From: Halopseudomonas pelagia
GTDB lineage: Bacteria > Pseudomonadota > Gammaproteobacteria > Pseudomonadales > Pseudomonadaceae
Length of the DNA: 64,000 nucleotides
Assembly: GCF_009497895.1 (NCBI RefSeq)
Contig: NZ_CP033116.1
Coordinates: forward strand, 1,674,001 to 1,738,000
Direction: 5' to 3'
Program-made: the position numbers and the translations under genes
In this document: piece after piece, positions 1-9,990 of the stretch
How positions within the stretch are numbered: the first letter of the stretch is position 1
Layout of the letters: the number at the start of each line of letters is the position of its first letter
Notes under the pieces: model-generated
The model's input: only the letters and a program-made list of their open reading frames with translations
Told to the model about the DNA's origin: nothing
Databases searched by the model: none

Positions 1-504
1 CATCTGGGCGCCAACCGCGTGTTAGTGGTAGGGGTTTCCGACAACCTGGCCGATGACCCAGCTGCAGGCCGGCGCGGTCCACGAGTGCGCAGCGCTTTGC
101 CTCCGACGCTGGCACAGATTGGCGGTCATCTGCTCAACAGCACCTTCGTCGATAACCTGGAAACCGATGTGGAATTGCTCGAGCGGCTGAACCGCCTGGC
201 CGGCTTGTTGCCGCGCGGCGCGCAGGAGCATGGCAAGGGGCTGCAACAGGTTGAGGTGCTGATCATTTCGCCAAGCGAGCCGCTGGATATAATCGCTGCT
301 CGTCACCGGCGTGCCCTGCCTGCGCCCTTGCGCGCATTCCTGCGTGGCAGCGGCGCGACGCGCGCATCCGGCGGCAGCGTGGTCAGTTATCTATTGTTTG
401 AAGCGGAGTATTGTCGTGAGCTGATCGCGCTGGGCCACCGTGATGCGATGGCCAAGCGCGAAGAGTTACAACGTTTTCTCGGGCTGCTCTGTCCGATTGA
501 TTAA
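1..504 (+). CDS. Patatin-like phospholipase family protein, C-terminal part (5' end outside window)
   Basis: The reading frame is open from base 1 and ends at TAA 502-504, so only about the last 167 residues are present. The fragment begins [14 protein letters not shown], which fits the strand after the catalytic Asp region of bacterial patatin-like acyl hydrolases, followed by a long helical tail rich in Leu and Arg that is usual for this family in pseudomonads. The nucleophile motif GxSxG would lie upstream and cannot be checked. The gene converges on rapA: its stop codon overlaps the last bases of rapA on the other strand, with no room for a terminator. Family assignment is from the C-terminal part alone, so it is moderate. 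Confidence 0.6.
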   Translation, partial: HLGANRVLVVGVSDNLADDPAAGRRGPRVRSALPPTLAQIGGHLLNSTFVDNLETDVELLERLNRLAGLLPRGAQEHGKGLQQVEVLIISPSEPLDIIAARHRRALPAPLRAFLRGSGATRASGGSVVSYLLFEAEYCRELIALGHRDAMAKREELQRFLGLLCPID

Positions 505-3341
505 CCCACCACCAGCATGCGAATGGCGTCCAGGCGCACCTTGGCGTGGCCAATGTGCGCCAGACCCTCGGTCTTGTGCCGTTCCAGCGTATCGATTTCC
601 TCTGTTCGCACCAGCGGGTTAACTGCGCGCAGCGCATTAAGCCGCTCGATTTCCTCATCCAGATCCGTGGCAAAGCGTCGGCTGGCCTGCTCCAGCAACT
701 GACGATGCTGCGCTTCGGCAACCACTTCGGCCTGATTGAGCATGCCCTGGACCACATCCCGTTGGCTTTTGGCGATCTTGCTCGCCAGATGCTTGGGCAC
801 GCTGTCCAGCTGGCCGTCCAATGTCTCGAAACTGACCTTGCCCGCCAGATCATTGCCGTTGATATCCAGCAGGCAGCGTACTGGCGTAGGCGGCAGGTAA
901 CGTTGCAATTGCAGCGCCCGCGGCGCGATGGCTTCGCTAACGAACAGGCACTCAAGCAAAAGAGTGCCGGGTTTCAGACCCTTGTTCTTGAGTACAGCCA
1001 CTGCGCTGTTACCCATGCTGCCAGACAACACCAGATCCATCCCGCCCTGCAGCATCGGATGTTCCCAGGTGATGAACTGCATATCTTCGCGCGACAGGGC
1101 GGTCTCGCGATCATAGGTGATGGTTACGCCTTCGTCGTCGCCGAGTGGAAAGCCTGCGTCGAGCATGCGTTCGCCGGGGCGCAGCACCAATGCATTGTCG
1201 GAATGGTCTTCGCTATCGACGCCGAACACGTCGAACAGCCGCTCCATATAGATAGCCAGCTGCGGGTCGTTATCCTGACGCTCGATCCGCGCCATCATCT
1301 GCTGCGCGTCACCGTGGCCACGGGAATGGATTTCCAGCAAACGGTCACGGCCGTTGTGCATCTCCTTCTCCAGTGCCAGTCGGCTGGCCTGGGCCTGTTC
1401 AAGCAATTGCTGCCATTCACTGCTCTGGGGATGATCCAGCTGTTGCAGCAGTTCAGTGCCGTACTGGTGTTGTATCGCGTTGCCGGTCGGGCAGGTCGCC
1501 TCGAAGGCATTCAGTGCCTGGTGATACCAGTTGAACAGATACTGCTGGGCGGTATCTTCGATGTAGGGCACATGAATCTGAATCCGCTGCTGTTGGCCGA
1601 TCCGGTCCAGTCGACCGATACGCTGCTCCAGCAGATCCGGATGGGTGGGAAGATCGAACATCACCAGATGGTGGGCAAACTGGAAGTTGCGACCTTCGCT
1701 GCCGATCTCGGAGCAGATCATTACCTGGGCGCCGAACTCTTCTTCGGCGAAGAAGGCCGCTGCACGATCCCGTTCAATGATGCTCATGCCCTGATGGAAC
1801 ACGGTAGCCGGAATGCCACTGAGAACCCGTAACGCGCCTTCCAGATCCATTGCCGTTTCGGCATGCGCGCAGATTACCAGCACCTTGCTGCGCTTGAGCA
1901 TTTTCAGCGTGTCGATCAACCAGTCAACCCGCGGATCTTCCAGCCACCAGGGGGATTCGGCACTTTCCAGTTGGTCCTGAAAGGCTACCTCGGGATAAAG
2001 CGCGCTGCGGCCTTCCAGATCCTGATAGACCTCGGGGCAGGGCAGTGGGTGTTGATGCAGGTCGCGCTCGGGAAAGCCGGCAATCGCCGCGCGAGTGTTG
2101 CGATACAGCACCCGGCCGGTACCGTGGCGGTCCAGCAACTGGCGTACCAGGCTGTCACGCGCTTCGGTTGCTTCATCGCCGGATTGCCCAAGCTGATCGA
2201 GCAGATGGTCGGCGCTGCCGCCCAGCCACTGGCTTATGGTCTTGCGCTCGCTGGCTTCAAGCGGTGCGTCCTCAAGCAGCGACTGCACGGCCTCAGCGAC
2301 CGGGCGGTAGCTCGCGGTTTCATCACGGAAGGCCTGAAGGTCATGGAAACGATCGGGGTCGAGCAGCCGCAAGCGGGCGAAATGACTGGCCTGGCCGAGC
2401 TGCTCCGGCGTAGCCGTGAGCAGCAGGACACTGGGGATGCGCTGCGCCAGCTCTTCTATCAGGCTGTACTCGGCGCTGGGGTTGTCATCGTGCCAGACCA
2501 GGTGATGGGCTTCGTCTACTACCAGCATGTCCCAGTCGCTGGCTTCCAGGCATTGGCGGGCAAAGGGGTTGTCGAGCAGAAACTCCAGGGAGACCAGCGC
2601 CAGTTGCTCTTCTTCAAACGGGTTGTCTTCTGCACCTTGGCAACGGTCAAGATTGAACAAGGCAAAGCGCAGATTGAAGCGCCGGCGCATCTCGACCAGC
2701 CATTGGTGCTGGAGGTTCTCCGGCACCACAATCAATACGCGGCGCACGCGGCCCATTTGCAATTGCCGGTGAATAATCAGGCCCGCTTCGATGGTCTTGC
2801 CCAGGCCCACTTCATCGGCCAGCAGAACCCTTGGGGCGATGCGGTCGGCGACGTCCTTGGCGATATGCAGCTGGTGCTCGATGGGTTGGGTGCGCACGCC
2901 AGCAAGACCGAGTAGCGGTGATTGCTGAATGCGGCAGTAATGTCGCAGGCTTTCATAGCGCAGGCTGAACCAGGGCAGGGGATCAATCTGGCTGGCGAAC
3001 AGCCGGTCGCTGGCCAGACGGAACTGAATAAAGTTGTCCAGCATGGTTTCCTGGAATTCCGCAGCGCTGCCATCGTCGCGCAGGCCGCTATAGACCAGCA
3101 AGCCGTTCTCTTCGCGGACATCCGACACGGTCAGCAGCCAGCCTTCATGGTGGCTGATGCTGTCGCCCGGGCTGAAGCGCACGCGGGTGAGTGGCGCATT
3201 ACGCAGTGCGTAGTGGCGGGTTTCACCACTGGCCGGGAAGAGCATCACCAGCAGGCGGTCGTCCTGTGACAGTAGCGTCCCCAGCCCGAGTTCCGATTCG
3301 CTGTCACTGACCCAGCGTTGTCCCGGGGTATAAACCGTCAT
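501..3341 (-). CDS. rapA: RNA polymerase-associated SWI2/SNF2 ATPase RapA (HepA)
   Basis: The 946-residue product is close to the length of E. coli RapA (968). The N-terminal tandem Tudor-like region (about 1-110) precedes a helicase core with Walker A/motif [13 protein letters not shown] at 176-187 and the DEAH box at 276-279, then LLLTATP (motif III) and a C-terminal helicase half ending in the motif VI region [11 protein letters not shown]. RapA binds core RNA polymerase and helps recycle it after transcription, using ATP to remodel stalled complexes. The start ATG (complement of 3339-3341) has a GGAGAG ribosome site just upstream. The gene is transcribed alone and converges on the lipase gene. 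Confidence 0.96.
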   Translation of the reverse strand: MTVYTPGQRWVSDSESELGLGTLLSQDDRLLVMLFPASGETRHYALRNAPLTRVRFSPGDSISHHEGWLLTVSDVREENGLLVYSGLRDDGSAAEFQETMLDNFIQFRLASDRLFASQIDPLPWFSLRYESLRHYCRIQQSPLLGLAGVRTQPIEHQLHIAKDVADRIAPRVLLADEVGLGKTIEAGLIIHRQLQMGRVRRVLIVVPENLQHQWLVEMRRRFNLRFALFNLDRCQGAEDNPFEEEQLALVSLEFLLDNPFARQCLEASDWDMLVVDEAHHLVWHDDNPSAEYSLIEELAQRIPSVLLLTATPEQLGQASHFARLRLLDPDRFHDLQAFRDETASYRPVAEAVQSLLEDAPLEASERKTISQWLGGSADHLLDQLGQSGDEATEARDSLVRQLLDRHGTGRVLYRNTRAAIAGFPERDLHQHPLPCPEVYQDLEGRSALYPEVAFQDQLESAESPWWLEDPRVDWLIDTLKMLKRSKVLVICAHAETAMDLEGALRVLSGIPATVFHQGMSIIERDRAAAFFAEEEFGAQVMICSEIGSEGRNFQFAHHLVMFDLPTHPDLLEQRIGRLDRIGQQQRIQIHVPYIEDTAQQYLFNWYHQALNAFEATCPTGNAIQHQYGTELLQQLDHPQSSEWQQLLEQAQASRLALEKEMHNGRDRLLEIHSRGHGDAQQMMARIERQDNDPQLAIYMERLFDVFGVDSEDHSDNALVLRPGERMLDAGFPLGDDEGVTITYDRETALSREDMQFITWEHPMLQGGMDLVLSGSMGNSAVAVLKNKGLKPGTLLLECLFVSEAIAPRALQLQRYLPPTPVRCLLDINGNDLAGKVSFETLDGQLDSVPKHLASKIAKSQRDVVQGMLNQAEVVAEAQHRQLLEQASRRFATDLDEEIERLNALRAVNPLVRTEEIDTLERHKTEGLAHIGHAKVRLDAIRMLVVG

Positions 3342-3619
3342 GCCACTCTCCTGCCCATTCGAAAAAGGCGTTTATATTAACCGATCCACCTCTGGGCAGA
3401 AACCGCCGCGGACAAGCGCATTGGCGGAGCTAGTGTTCCAGCTTGATTGAAAAGTATGACTTTCGTCACATTCAATTGGATAAAGAATGAACAATTGTGG
3501 TCGATACATAAGATACCGACCCATAAAGGGTTGCCCAAGAGGCCCAGACCAACGATCTATTCGGTATGGCGCACCTTCACCACAGGCCTGCTGCAGGAGT
3601 CAGGCCAAGCGAGGCGGTC

Positions 3620-3877
3620 ATGCTCATTCCCGGGCTTCCAGTAGTGGGAGCACAACAGGACGTTATAACGCCGAAACGGACGGTCCAACCGACTGCGGAA
3701 AGTGAAAAGGTGCACGAAGCCTTGGCGGAGGTAGGTGATCGGCGCCAACGCAATCAAAGCCACTATCCCGAGCGTCGGCAAAACCGGGCGCGACGACGCG
3801 CGGTGACTAAAGAGACAAGCCGGCCGGATCTTGAAGATCTTCCCAGCAAGGGCTTGCTGGTTGACATAAAAGTCTGA
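3620..3877 (+). CDS. Small hypothetical protein, 85 aa, charged
   Basis: The ATG at 3620 is preceded at five bases by GAGG, a good ribosome site, and the frame runs 85 codons to TGA. The product is rich in Arg, Glu and Asp (for example PERRQNRARRR) with a short hydrophobic C-terminus, GLLVDIKV, and no signal peptide or membrane segment. I do not recognise a domain. It may be one of the small poorly described pseudomonad proteins with a central Arg-rich stretch. A longer open frame on the opposite strand covers the same DNA, but this strand has the better start context and more protein-like composition. It sits 48 bp before a second small gene in the same direction. Confidence 0.5.
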   Translation: MLIPGLPVVGAQQDVITPKRTVQPTAESEKVHEALAEVGDRRQRNQSHYPERRQNRARRRAVTKETSRPDLEDLPSKGLLVDIKV

Positions 3878-3890
3878 GGCGGTGCTAAGC
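3861..3890 (+). promoter_or_regulatory. Possible sigma-70 promoter before the small gene at 3926
   Basis: A perfect -35 hexamer TTGACA at 3861-3866 is followed after 17-18 bases by a weak -10 (GCTAAG/CTAAGC). It overlaps the last codons of the upstream small gene. Only the -35 element is convincing. Confidence 0.3.
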
Positions 3891-3925
3891 TGGCAGCTCC
3901 CTGACACCGCCAATGGGTACGCTTT

Positions 3926-4114
3926 ATGGCAGACGATACCGATACCCCCATTATCGATTTTCAGCAACGTCGCCGCGAACGATTGCATGTTGTGCACGAC
4001 GCGCGTCTCGAAGAGATGCGCTCGGCGTTCGAGAAAGCCTTCCCGATTCCCGGCAAGCCGCAGGCGAAAACCAGCAAGGCTGCGAAGAAAAAGAAAAAGC
4101 CGCGCAAGTCCTGA
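3926..4114 (+). CDS. Small hypothetical protein with basic C-terminal tail, 62 aa
   Basis: The 62-residue product begins MADDTDTPIIDFQQRRRERL, continues as an amphipathic helix, and ends in a lysine-rich tail (KAAKKKKKPRKS). This pattern, an acidic start, helix and poly-basic end, suggests binding to nucleic acid or ribosomes, but that is inference. No domain is recognised. The Shine-Dalgarno sequence is poor. The gene follows the 85-residue small gene by 48 bp and precedes an ANR box and the ccoM-like gene. Confidence 0.6.
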   Translation: MADDTDTPIIDFQQRRRERLHVVHDARLEEMRSAFEKAFPIPGKPQAKTSKAAKKKKKPRKS

Positions 4115-4147
4115 TAGGTATCTGCTCATCTACTAACGCAGCATAGA

Positions 4148-4161
4148 TTGATCCGTATCAA
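4148..4161 (+). promoter_or_regulatory. ANR/FNR box upstream of the ccoM-like gene
   Basis: The 14-mer TTGATCCGTATCAA is a perfect match to the FNR/ANR consensus TTGAT-N4-ATCAA. It ends 58 bases before the start codon of the ccoM-like gene, a spacing compatible with class II activation (box near -41.5). ANR activates genes under low oxygen in pseudomonads, including high-affinity cbb3 oxidase genes, which agrees with the downstream product. Confidence 0.85.
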
Positions 4162-4219
4162 TAACCGCTATTCGACGCACGGATATTCTTCAGTCATGGA
4201 TGCCTGAGGAGTAGAGAAC

Positions 4220-4351
4220 ATGTTTATCGATGAAGTGGTAATTGCCGGTGTGGTCACTGTCGGGATGATGGTCGCGTTTCTGGCTGGCGTGGTCTGGTTT
4301 ATCTGGCGCGACAGTCACAAAAAGCGCAAAACCCCCAATACCCCAGACTGA
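4220..4351 (+). CDS. ccoM: CcoM-like small subunit of cbb3-type cytochrome c oxidase, 43 aa
   Basis: A 43-residue single-pass membrane protein: MFIDEVVIAGVVTVGMMV, then a hydrophobic helix (about residues 7-29) ending FIW, then a basic tail (RDSHKKRK). Size, the MF(I/V)D start, the AGVVTVG stretch and the FIW-(K/R)D-xx-KK end resemble CcoM, the small subunit described in the Pseudomonas stutzeri cbb3 oxidase, where it stabilises the complex. GAGGAG lies about eight bases before the ATG. The upstream ANR box and downstream terminator make this a self-contained anaerobic transcription unit, away from any cco operon. The assignment rests on recalled family similarity plus the regulatory context. 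Confidence 0.72.
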   Translation: MFIDEVVIAGVVTVGMMVAFLAGVVWFIWRDSHKKRKTPNTPD

Positions 4352-4424
4352 TAGCCCTGATTGATTCGCTGCGTGGCGGACGTTGCCGCGCGGTGGAGAG
4401 CAGTGCATGGCTCGCAAGGCCTTT

Positions 4425-4457
4425 GCGGACGCATGTTGCATGTTGTCCGCTTTTTTT
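4425..4457 (+). terminator. Rho-independent terminator after ccoM
   Basis: GCGGAC (4425-4430) pairs with GTCCGC (4445-4450) and is followed by seven T. It lies about 75 bases after the ccoM stop. Confidence 0.8.
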
Positions 4458-4521
4458 GTGCGTGGCACCGCATGCCGCTACCATTAGCGCTTACATCTGC
4501 CTTTTAGCGTGACGCTAACCT

Positions 4522-5151
4522 TTGAACCCCAACGCCCCCTCCCGTTGCGAACGCTGCCTGCGTCCGGCCGCGCGCTGCCTGTGCGCGCTGATACCCCATA
4601 TCTCAACGCGTACTCAGTTGCTGGTCATCCAGCACCCAAGCGAACGTAGTCACGCGCTGAATACGGCACGTTTGCTGGTAGAGGGGGTGGTCAACGCGCA
4701 CTTGCTGATAACCGAAGTTATCTCCGCGGACTCTCCCTGGCATGCCCTGCTGGCAGATCCGCAATGGCAAACCGAGCTTCTCTTTCCGGGCGCCGGCATC
4801 CCCCTGGTGACTGCCTCAGCAGATAGCGGGCGACCCAGGCGCTTGGTCCTGCTTGATGGCACTTGGCGCAAGGCGCGCAAATTGCTGTACTTGAACCCGG
4901 TGTTGCAAAGTTTGCCCAGGGTGGCATTGCCGGACGGGCTCTCTAGCCGCTATCGCCTGCGCAAAGCACCGCAGCCGGGGGCGCTCTCAACGCTGGAGGC
5001 CGGAATGGAAGCGCTGCAGCGGATAGAGCCTGAAACCGACTTCACCTCCTTGCTCAGGCCATTTGAGGCACTGATCGATGGTCAGATTCAGGCCATGGGC
5101 CAGGCTCGTTACCAGGCAAATTATCTGCGGCTTGGTCAGAAGCCGGCATAA
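4522..5151 (+). CDS. DTW-domain protein, tRNA-uridine aminocarboxypropyltransferase
   Basis: The 209-residue product carries the DTW family signature DGTW at 112-115 (LLDGTWRKARK) and N-terminal cysteines in the CxxC-x6-C-x-C pattern (C9, C12, C19, C21) typical of the TapT/YfiP group. These enzymes transfer the 3-amino-3-carboxypropyl group of S-adenosylmethionine to uridine 47 of tRNA (acp3U). The start is a TTG at 4522: an in-frame TAA sits at 4516-4518, and the Cys motif begins eight residues in, so no other start preserves the domain. The gene appears monocistronic. Confidence 0.88.
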   Translation: MNPNAPSRCERCLRPAARCLCALIPHISTRTQLLVIQHPSERSHALNTARLLVEGVVNAHLLITEVISADSPWHALLADPQWQTELLFPGAGIPLVTASADSGRPRRLVLLDGTWRKARKLLYLNPVLQSLPRVALPDGLSSRYRLRKAPQPGALSTLEAGMEALQRIEPETDFTSLLRPFEALIDGQIQAMGQARYQANYLRLGQKPA

Positions 5152-5167
5152 CAAAGCGCAAAGAACG

Positions 5168-5183
5168 CCGGCCTATTCGCCGG
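5168..5183 (+). terminator. Weak stem-loop after the DTW gene
   Basis: CCGGC pairs with GCCGG around a six-base loop and is followed by ATTTATT. The five-base-pair stem and broken T run make it a weak terminator candidate only. Confidence 0.3.
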
Positions 5184-5310
5184 ATTTATTATGGTCATTT
5201 TCTCCCTTCCCCACGCTGGCTAATGGGTAGACTGACTCTGTCAGCAATTCTGAGACAAAAATAATAAATGGTTCGCAGGTGGTCGCCTGTGATCAGCAGA
5301 GGACGTGATC

Positions 5311-6141
5311 ATGCAGACAAATATGCATTCTGGTGGGCAGCGTGTCGTCATTACTGGCGCCGGCAGCGGTTTGGGTAGGGAGTTGGCCCTGTGTTATGCG
5401 CGAAATGGCGCACGGCTGGCATTGGCTGACCTTCAAACCGAAGGCTTGAAAGAGACTCTGACGTTGGTTGAGCAGGCCGGTGGCAATGGTTTCTGCCAGC
5501 GTTGTGATGTGCGCGATTTCAGTCAGTTGGCTGCATTGGCGCAGACGTGCGAAGAGCGCATGGATGGCATTGACGTGCTGATCAACAACGCCGGCGTGTC
5601 CTCGGGCGGGTTCTTCTGGGATTTGTCACTGGAGGATTGGGAGTGGCAGATCAGCGTCAACCTGATGGGCGTGGTCAAGGGTTGCAAGGCCTTTATGCCG
5701 ATTCTCATGCGTCAGCGCAACGGCAGAATCATTAATATCGCCTCGATGGCGGCGCTGATGCAGTCGCCTGGCATGAGTAATTACAACGTTGCCAAGGCTG
5801 GCGTGGTGGCCCTGTCCGAAAGTCTGCTGGCGGAACTGCAGCCACTGGGTATCAAGGTAAATGTTGTCTGCCCATCCTTTTTCCAGACCAATTTGTTGGA
5901 CTCCTTCCGCGGCCCGGACCAGGCGGCCAAGCAGCAGGTAGCCAAGTTGCTGGAAAGCTCGCCGATCAGTGCGGCAGACGTCGCCGGCATCATTTACCAG
6001 CAAAGTGCGGCTGATCAGTTCATGATTCTGCCGCATGAGAGTGGCCGGCTGGCCTGGGCGGCGAAGCAGGCTGATCCACAGGTTATCTATGACGAGATGA
6101 CGCGGCTGGCTGCCAAACGCATTGAGCAAGCCAAAATCTGA
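5311..6141 (+). CDS. SDR-family NAD(P)-dependent oxidoreductase
   Basis: A 276-residue classical short-chain dehydrogenase/reductase. The cofactor motif TGAGSGLG is at 15-22, NNAG at 92-95, catalytic Ser at 145 (NIASM) and YNVAK at 158-162, so the tetrad is complete. Asp40 after the second strand favours NAD(H) over NADP(H), by family rule. The substrate is unknown. I chose ATG 5311 over the GTG six bases upstream because AGAGGA at 5298-5303 is correctly spaced for it. A thiolase follows after about 140 bp, suggesting a role in lipid or acyl-CoA turnover, but there is no overlap to prove co-transcription. Confidence 0.9.
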   Translation: MQTNMHSGGQRVVITGAGSGLGRELALCYARNGARLALADLQTEGLKETLTLVEQAGGNGFCQRCDVRDFSQLAALAQTCEERMDGIDVLINNAGVSSGGFFWDLSLEDWEWQISVNLMGVVKGCKAFMPILMRQRNGRIINIASMAALMQSPGMSNYNVAKAGVVALSESLLAELQPLGIKVNVVCPSFFQTNLLDSFRGPDQAAKQQVAKLLESSPISAADVAGIIYQQSAADQFMILPHESGRLAWAAKQADPQVIYDEMTRLAAKRIEQAKI

Positions 6142-6159
6142 GATAGACGCCGGTATGGG

Positions 6160-6235
6160 GTATTATCATTCCTGGCAATAATACTTAACCGCAGGCCGTA
6201 CTGGTCTTAAGCTCTGCGGTCTTTGAACGGCCTGC
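6160..6235. repeat. Two nested-series inverted repeats in the thiolase leader
   Basis: GTATTAT (6160-6166) is mirrored by ATAATAC (6178-6184), and GCAGGCCGT (6191-6199) by ACGGCCTGC (6227-6235), both perfect. They lie between the SDR and the thiolase. The first could be an operator for a dimeric regulator; the second could form a long-loop hairpin in the thiolase leader. No regulator is identified. Confidence 0.5.
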
Positions 6236-6279
6236 TAACTCAGCGGGCCGTATTCTTCACCCAATTCCGAGGTATCACG

Positions 6280-7464
6280 ATGCGCGAAGTAGTTATTGTA
6301 GACAGCGTCCGCACGGGTCTGGCCAAGTCCTTCCGTGGCAAATTCAACACTACCCGTCCTGATGACATGGCTGCGCATTGCGTTAACGCTCTGCTCGAGC
6401 GCACGGGTATCGATCCGATGCTGGTGGATGACTGCATCGTGGGTGCTGGCTCCAACGAAGGCGCTCAGGGTTACAATATTGGCCGCAACGTTGCGGTATT
6501 GTCCGGCCTGGGTATTCACGCTGCAGGGATGACGCTGAATCGCTTTTGCTCCTCCGGCCTGCAGTCGATTGCCATCGCTGCCAACCAGATCGCCTCCGGT
6601 TGTTCTGATGCGATTGTCGCTGGCGGCGTCGAGTCGATCACCATGACCGCCAAGAGCAGAAACACCGACAACCTCTACAACCCGATTCTGCAAGAGCAAC
6701 TGCCCGGCATTTATTACCCCATGGGTCAAACCGCCGAAGTGGTAGCGCGCCGTTACAACGTTACCCGTGAAATGCAGGATGCCTACTCGCTGCAGAGCCA
6801 GCAGCGCACAGCGCGCGCGCAGGCAGAAGGCCTGTTCAGCGATGAAATCGTGCCCATGAAGGTCAAGTATCAGGTACAGGACAAGCAGACTGGCGAGATC
6901 AGCATGGTCGATGGCGTTGTGGATGTGGACGAGTGCAACCGCCCCGAGACTACACTGGAAGGTCTTTCCAGCCTCAAGCCGGTTTTCGCTGACGACGGTT
7001 CCGTCACCGCCGGCAATGCCTCGCAGCTGTCTGACGGCGCCTCCATGACCCTGGTCATGAGCCTGGAAAAAGCATTGGAGCTGGGTCTGAAGCCAAAGGC
7101 GTACTTCCGCGGCTTTACCGTTGCCGGCTGTCAGCCTGACGAGATGGGCATCGGCCCGGTTTACTCGGTGCCCAAGCTGCTTGAAGCACGCGGTTTGAGC
7201 GTGGCGGATATCGACCTGTGGGAACTGAATGAGGCCTTTGCTTCCCAGTGCCTGTATGCCCGCGATTATCTGGGTATCGACAATGACAAGTACAACGTCA
7301 ACGGCGGCTCAATCTCCATTGGTCACCCGTTTGGCATGACTGGCTCGCGCCAGGTCGGGCATCTGGTACGTGAACTGCAGCGTCGCAACCTGCGCTACGG
7401 CATCGTCACCATGTGCGTAGGCGGCGGCATGGGCGCAACTGGTCTGTTTGAAGCCTACCGGTAA
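6280..7464 (+). CDS. Thiolase, acetyl-CoA C-acyltransferase
   Basis: A 394-residue thiolase. The acyl-accepting Cys is in NRFCSSG (C90), the catalytic His in SIGHPFG (H349) and the second Cys in CVGGGMG (C379), so all active-site residues are present. Thiolases of this kind cleave 3-ketoacyl-CoA (degradation) or condense acetyl-CoA (synthesis). It is a stand-alone thiolase with no fadB partner, so its chain-length role is open. ATG 6280 was chosen over an upstream in-frame start because GAGG at 6269-6272 is seven bases before it and the mature fold starts at MREVVIVDSVRT. A strong terminator follows. Confidence 0.95.
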   Translation: MREVVIVDSVRTGLAKSFRGKFNTTRPDDMAAHCVNALLERTGIDPMLVDDCIVGAGSNEGAQGYNIGRNVAVLSGLGIHAAGMTLNRFCSSGLQSIAIAANQIASGCSDAIVAGGVESITMTAKSRNTDNLYNPILQEQLPGIYYPMGQTAEVVARRYNVTREMQDAYSLQSQQRTARAQAEGLFSDEIVPMKVKYQVQDKQTGEISMVDGVVDVDECNRPETTLEGLSSLKPVFADDGSVTAGNASQLSDGASMTLVMSLEKALELGLKPKAYFRGFTVAGCQPDEMGIGPVYSVPKLLEARGLSVADIDLWELNEAFASQCLYARDYLGIDNDKYNVNGGSISIGHPFGMTGSRQVGHLVRELQRRNLRYGIVTMCVGGGMGATGLFEAYR

Positions 7465-7494
7465 CATGTCTCAGCGCTGCTGAGTGGGCCTAGG

Positions 7495-7528
7495 GAAAAA
7501 CGCATTGCTTCGGCAGTGCGTTTTTTTT
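7495..7528 (+). terminator. Rho-independent terminator after the thiolase gene
   Basis: ACGCATTGC and GCAGTGCGT pair (one G-T pair) around a TTCG tetraloop, with A-rich DNA before and eight T after. It isolates the thiolase from argR. Confidence 0.9.
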
Positions 7529-7650
7529 GCCTGCGATCTGGTCGCGCTGGGACTAATGCTTTTGTAGCAGACATCGATGCCAGTCCCCATTGCTTGTGGC
7601 ACAATGCGTTTTTGCAAAATCGGGACTGAAGCAGAGCATGTTCGGTTGGC

Positions 7651-8667
7651 ATGGCGAGTGTGGGTCAGTGCATGGCGGGTGAGCTACGGCGAGTGGCCTT
7701 TCTGCTGTGGCCGGGTACTCACCCGGGTGCGGTCATGCCTGCGCTGTCGGTTTTGCGCTCAGCCAATCGAATGGCGGAGACCGAACTCTACCTGGCTGAC
7801 TGCTTCACCCTGAACGAGCAGCCATTGATCAGCCCTGAGGGCTGGCAACTGCCAGCCAGGGTGCTGCCGCAGCAGCTTCGCGGCTACGCGCGCCTGTGGT
7901 TGGTGGCTGATCCGGCCAGCCTGCCGGACATTCTCAGTACCGGACTCACTCAGCAATGTCGGAATCTGGCGCGCGAAGGCGTGGTGCTCGGCGGTCTGGA
8001 GGGCGGCATTTTTCCGTTAGCGATGACCGGCCTGATGGACGATCATCGCTGCGCAGTGCATTGGCGACTGATTGATGAGTTTCGCGAGCGCTTCCCCAAC
8101 GTGATCGCCGGCAACGAGCTGTTCGAGAATGATCGTGGCAGGTTGACCAGCAGTGGCGGGCAGGCGACGCTGGATCTGTTTCTCAGCATTCTGGCCGAAG
8201 AACAGGATCAGGACCTGGCGGCGTTGGTCGCCGAGGATCTGATTGTCGAGCGGCTGCGCGATGGCAGCGAAAAGCAGCGGGTACCCCTGCGCAATCGTCT
8301 GGGCAGCACGCATCCCAAGCTGACTCAGGCGGTGATCCTCATGGAGTCGAATATTGAGGAGCCGCTGACCACGGACGAGATCGCGCGCCATGTTTGCGTC
8401 TCGCGCCGACAGTTGGAACGTATTTTCAAGCAGTATCTCAATAGCGTACCGTCACAGTACTATCTGGAGTTGCGGTTGAATCGCGCGCGGCAGATGTTGC
8501 TGCAGACCAGTAAGTCGATTATCCAGATCGGCTTGTCGTGTGGGTTTTCCTCGGGACCACACTTTTCCAGTGCATACCGCAATTGCTTCGGTATCACGCC
8601 CCGGGAAGATCGTAACCAGCGCCGTGCACAACAGGCGGTGGATACCAGTGCAAAAGTTGAAAGTTGA
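7651..8667 (+). CDS. argR: Transcriptional regulator ArgR (AraC/GlxA family), arginine catabolism
   Basis: The product has an N-terminal DJ-1/PfpI-like domain (about 10-190) and a C-terminal AraC-type double helix-turn-helix (about 225-325). The C-terminal run beginning RLGSTHPKLTQAVILMESNI and the second helix region FSSGPHFSSAYRN agree closely with Pseudomonas ArgR, which senses arginine, induces the aru operon and aot uptake genes, and represses arginine synthesis. This is not the unrelated E. coli ArgR. The neighbour aruC 89 bp downstream fits. ATG 7651 and ATG 7672 are both possible; neither has a good Shine-Dalgarno sequence. Confidence 0.92.
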   Translation: MASVGQCMAGELRRVAFLLWPGTHPGAVMPALSVLRSANRMAETELYLADCFTLNEQPLISPEGWQLPARVLPQQLRGYARLWLVADPASLPDILSTGLTQQCRNLAREGVVLGGLEGGIFPLAMTGLMDDHRCAVHWRLIDEFRERFPNVIAGNELFENDRGRLTSSGGQATLDLFLSILAEEQDQDLAALVAEDLIVERLRDGSEKQRVPLRNRLGSTHPKLTQAVILMESNIEEPLTTDEIARHVCVSRRQLERIFKQYLNSVPSQYYLELRLNRARQMLLQTSKSIIQIGLSCGFSSGPHFSSAYRNCFGITPREDRNQRRAQQAVDTSAKVES

Positions 8668-8708
8668 AAAAGCCAGGCAGTATTAATACAGAATCACCGA
8701 ACGGGTAA

Positions 8709-9971
<1,263 letters not shown>

Positions 9972-9990
9972 TATTTTGGAGAGCACCTAG

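Noticed and set aside
3557..4129. 190-codon minus-strand frame over the two small genes
   Set aside because: No start context or recognisable domain; the plus-strand small frames have better composition, and the first has a good ribosome site. Kept as a caution in the findings.
7597..7615. TGGCAC followed by TTGCA upstream of argR, resembling a sigma-54 promoter
   Set aside because: GG and GC are 14 bases apart instead of 10, which RpoN does not tolerate.
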